This document shows positions 6,569 to 7,174 of a stretch of 7,174 nt of DNA, piece after piece. A program made the position numbers and the translations under genes. The DNA is from F1-60-MAGs149 sp032119475. Its GTDB lineage: Bacteria > Actinomycetota > Thermoleophilia > Gaiellales > F1-60-MAGs149. Position 1 is the stretch's first letter, and every line of letters starts with the position of its first letter. A model generated the notes under the pieces. It worked only from the letters and a program-made list of their open reading frames with translations, was not told the origin of the DNA and did not search any database. The stretch lies in assembly GCA_032119475.1 (NCBI GenBank), contig JAUMCA010000008.1, positions 1 to 7,174 of the forward strand. The letters are read 5' to 3'.

Positions 6569-6641
6569 CTCTCAGGTTCTCTGCCCTGTGTATGTGTGTA
6601 TGTATACAAACATAAGCTTCTGCTCTCAAGCTCTCTGCCCT
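6569..6641. repeat. Imperfect 19-bp direct repeat inside the intron
   Basis: CTCTCAGGTTCTCTGCCCT (6569-6587) and CTCTCAAGCTCTCTGCCCT (6623-6641) match at 17 of 19 positions, with starts 54 nt apart. Both copies are pyrimidine-rich. They look like the remains of a local duplication within the intron rather than a mobile element; no terminal inverted repeats were found. Confidence 0.7.
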
Positions 6642-6660
6642 TTTTGGGCTGCTCTTTAAG

Positions 6661-6691
6661 CACTCACATTCACTCACATTCACACACACAC
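6661..6691. repeat. CA-rich repeat near the intron 3' end
   Basis: Two perfect tandem copies of CACTCACATT (6661-6680) are followed by (CA)5 and a C (6681-6691). The run of 11 alternating C and A is the exact reverse complement of the GT tract at the other end of the intron. Non-coding. Confidence 0.88.
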
Positions 6692-6708
6692 CAACCAACA
6701 CCAACCAG

Positions 6709-7174
6709 AACCAGAACCTCAAACGCTACGAAGACGGCACCGTTGTCACGCCCGACACCGTCGACTATTCTTCCTACCTCAAGCATTGCATCCACCCGGA
6801 TTTTATGCGCGACCAGTTGACCCGCTCCCTCTCTCGCCTTGCCCTCCCTTCCCTCGAAGTTTTTCTTTTGCATAACCCTGAGTATTACCTGGTGAAAAAT
6901 GTGCCGGAAGCACCGGGGGAGATGGACACAGAGACACTCACAGAATACCGTGCGGAGATGGAGCGCCGCCTCTTTGAAGCGTTCAAGGCCCTGGAGGAAG
7001 AGATTGTGACAGAGAAAAGGATTACCTCTTATGGTATTTCTTCGAATTCGTTTTCGTTGCCACCTACCCACCCTCACTTTTTGCGCTATGACAACTTAAT
7101 TGAGCTCGCGCAGAAGGCTGCGGAGAAAGTGCATGCTGCACACACACAGACAGAGACAGACACAGACACAGACA
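6709..7174 (+). CDS. Aldo/keto reductase, eukaryotic, exon 2 (3'-partial)
   Basis: The frame is open for 155 codons to the window edge, starting NQNLKRYEDGTVVTPDTVDY. The fourth catalytic residue, His55 of this exon, lies in VFLLHNPEYY (codon 6871-6873), the standard AKR position after beta strand 4. A helix with EYRAEMERRLFEAFKALEEE follows, then ITSYGISSNSF, the next barrel strand, equal to the family's (I/A)-x-x-(Y/I)-G-(V/I)-S-(S/N)-N pattern. The exon completes the reductase begun in exon 1; the C-terminal part of the barrel and the cofactor loop lie outside the window. The last coded residues (AAHTQTETDTDTD) come from a CA/GACA simple repeat and do not look like an AKR. A second phase-0 intron could begin at GAAA|GTGCAT (7128/7129), so the coding end is uncertain. 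The EcoRI-like GAATTC at 7044-7049 lies inside normal coding sequence. Confidence 0.82.
7139..7174. repeat. CA/GACA simple repeat at the window end
   Basis: A run of CACACACAGACAGAGACAGA followed by further CAGACA units continues past the window. If coding, it gives an HTQTETDTDTD string; if intronic, it is the start of a second repeat-rich intron. It is a probable assembly break-point because of its low complexity. Confidence 0.85.

Larger units (their letters stand above)
6518..6708 (+). other. Spliceosomal (GT-AG) intron, about 191 nt, repeat-rich
   Basis: The donor is CAG|GTGTGT and the preferred acceptor is CCAACCAG|AAC, both in phase 0. Removing the intron joins VSKYGYIQ to NQNLKRYEDG, which restores one continuous AKR reading frame. 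The intron begins with (GT)6-T-(GT)5 and ends with a CA-rich stretch. The last 28 nt (6681-6708) contain no T, so there is no polypyrimidine tract. A second acceptor 6 nt downstream (CAG|AAC at 6714/6715) would drop Asn-Gln. I saw no branch point that stands out. Its presence shows that the tail is nuclear eukaryotic DNA. Confidence 0.78.

Noticed and set aside
6661..6680. Tandem 10-bp repeat considered as a CRISPR-like or regulatory array
   Set aside because: Only two adjacent copies without spacers, beside a CA microsatellite inside an intron; ordinary slippage sequence.
6353..6820. Continuous 155-aa frame through the eukaryotic tail
   Set aside because: Only the first 55 codons resemble an AKR. 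Past 6517 it translates a GT repeat, and the homology resumes in another frame at 6709, so splicing explains it better.
6347..7077. Minus-strand frames in the eukaryotic tail, such as 6670-7077
   Set aside because: They are antisense to AKR exons with all catalytic residues, and partly encode His/Thr repeats from the microsatellites.
7131..7136. Second GCATGC in the eukaryotic part, matching the one at the junction
   Set aside because: The flanking bases do not match beyond the hexamer, and a 6-bp palindrome is expected by chance, so it is not evidence of a target duplication or repeat-mediated insertion.

Overview
The window is two unrelated pieces of DNA joined near base 6345. Bases 1 to about 6340 are a compact, very GC-rich bacterial segment: at 5461-5520, 46 of 60 bases are G or C. 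Genes are densely packed, several overlap by 4 nt, starts are GTG or ATG, and Shine-Dalgarno sites are weak or absent. This suggests a high-GC actinobacterium. A Thermoleophilia/Solirubrobacterales-type organism is my guess from the general look of the proteins, with low confidence. From about 6346 to the end the composition drops (25 of 60 G or C at 7021-7080) and the sequence becomes eukaryotic: a protein-coding gene split by a GT-AG intron, with simple-sequence repeats.

Bacterial layout: the last 45 codons of a type IIA topoisomerase B subunit (GyrB/ParE) overlap by 4 nt the complete 881-aa A subunit (GyrA/ParC), so this is a translationally coupled subunit pair. Nine bases later, convergently, comes a 288-aa DsbA-superfamily thioredoxin-fold protein on the minus strand. 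A 95-bp divergent intergenic region separates it from a MATE/DinF-type efflux transporter, which overlaps by 4 nt a ChrA-family (chromate-type) transporter. A hairpin follows chrA. A possible next start codon at 6333 is cut off by the junction.

Eukaryotic part: an aldo/keto reductase gene fragment, with exon 1 at about 6347-6517, intron 6518-6708 and exon 2 from 6709 to the window end. All four AKR catalytic-tetrad residues (Asp, Tyr, Lys, His) are visible once the intron is removed. The intron starts with a (GT)n tract, ends with a (CA)n tract, and has no polypyrimidine tract. A microalga, fungus-like or other protist source is plausible, for example a host or food organism sampled with the bacterium, but the sequence alone does not settle it.

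I see no new defence, mobile or RNA system in the bacterial part; it is ordinary housekeeping and transport. The points most worth a second look are the bacterial/eukaryotic junction, the repeat-bracketed intron, and a pair of candidate leaderless divergent promoters.
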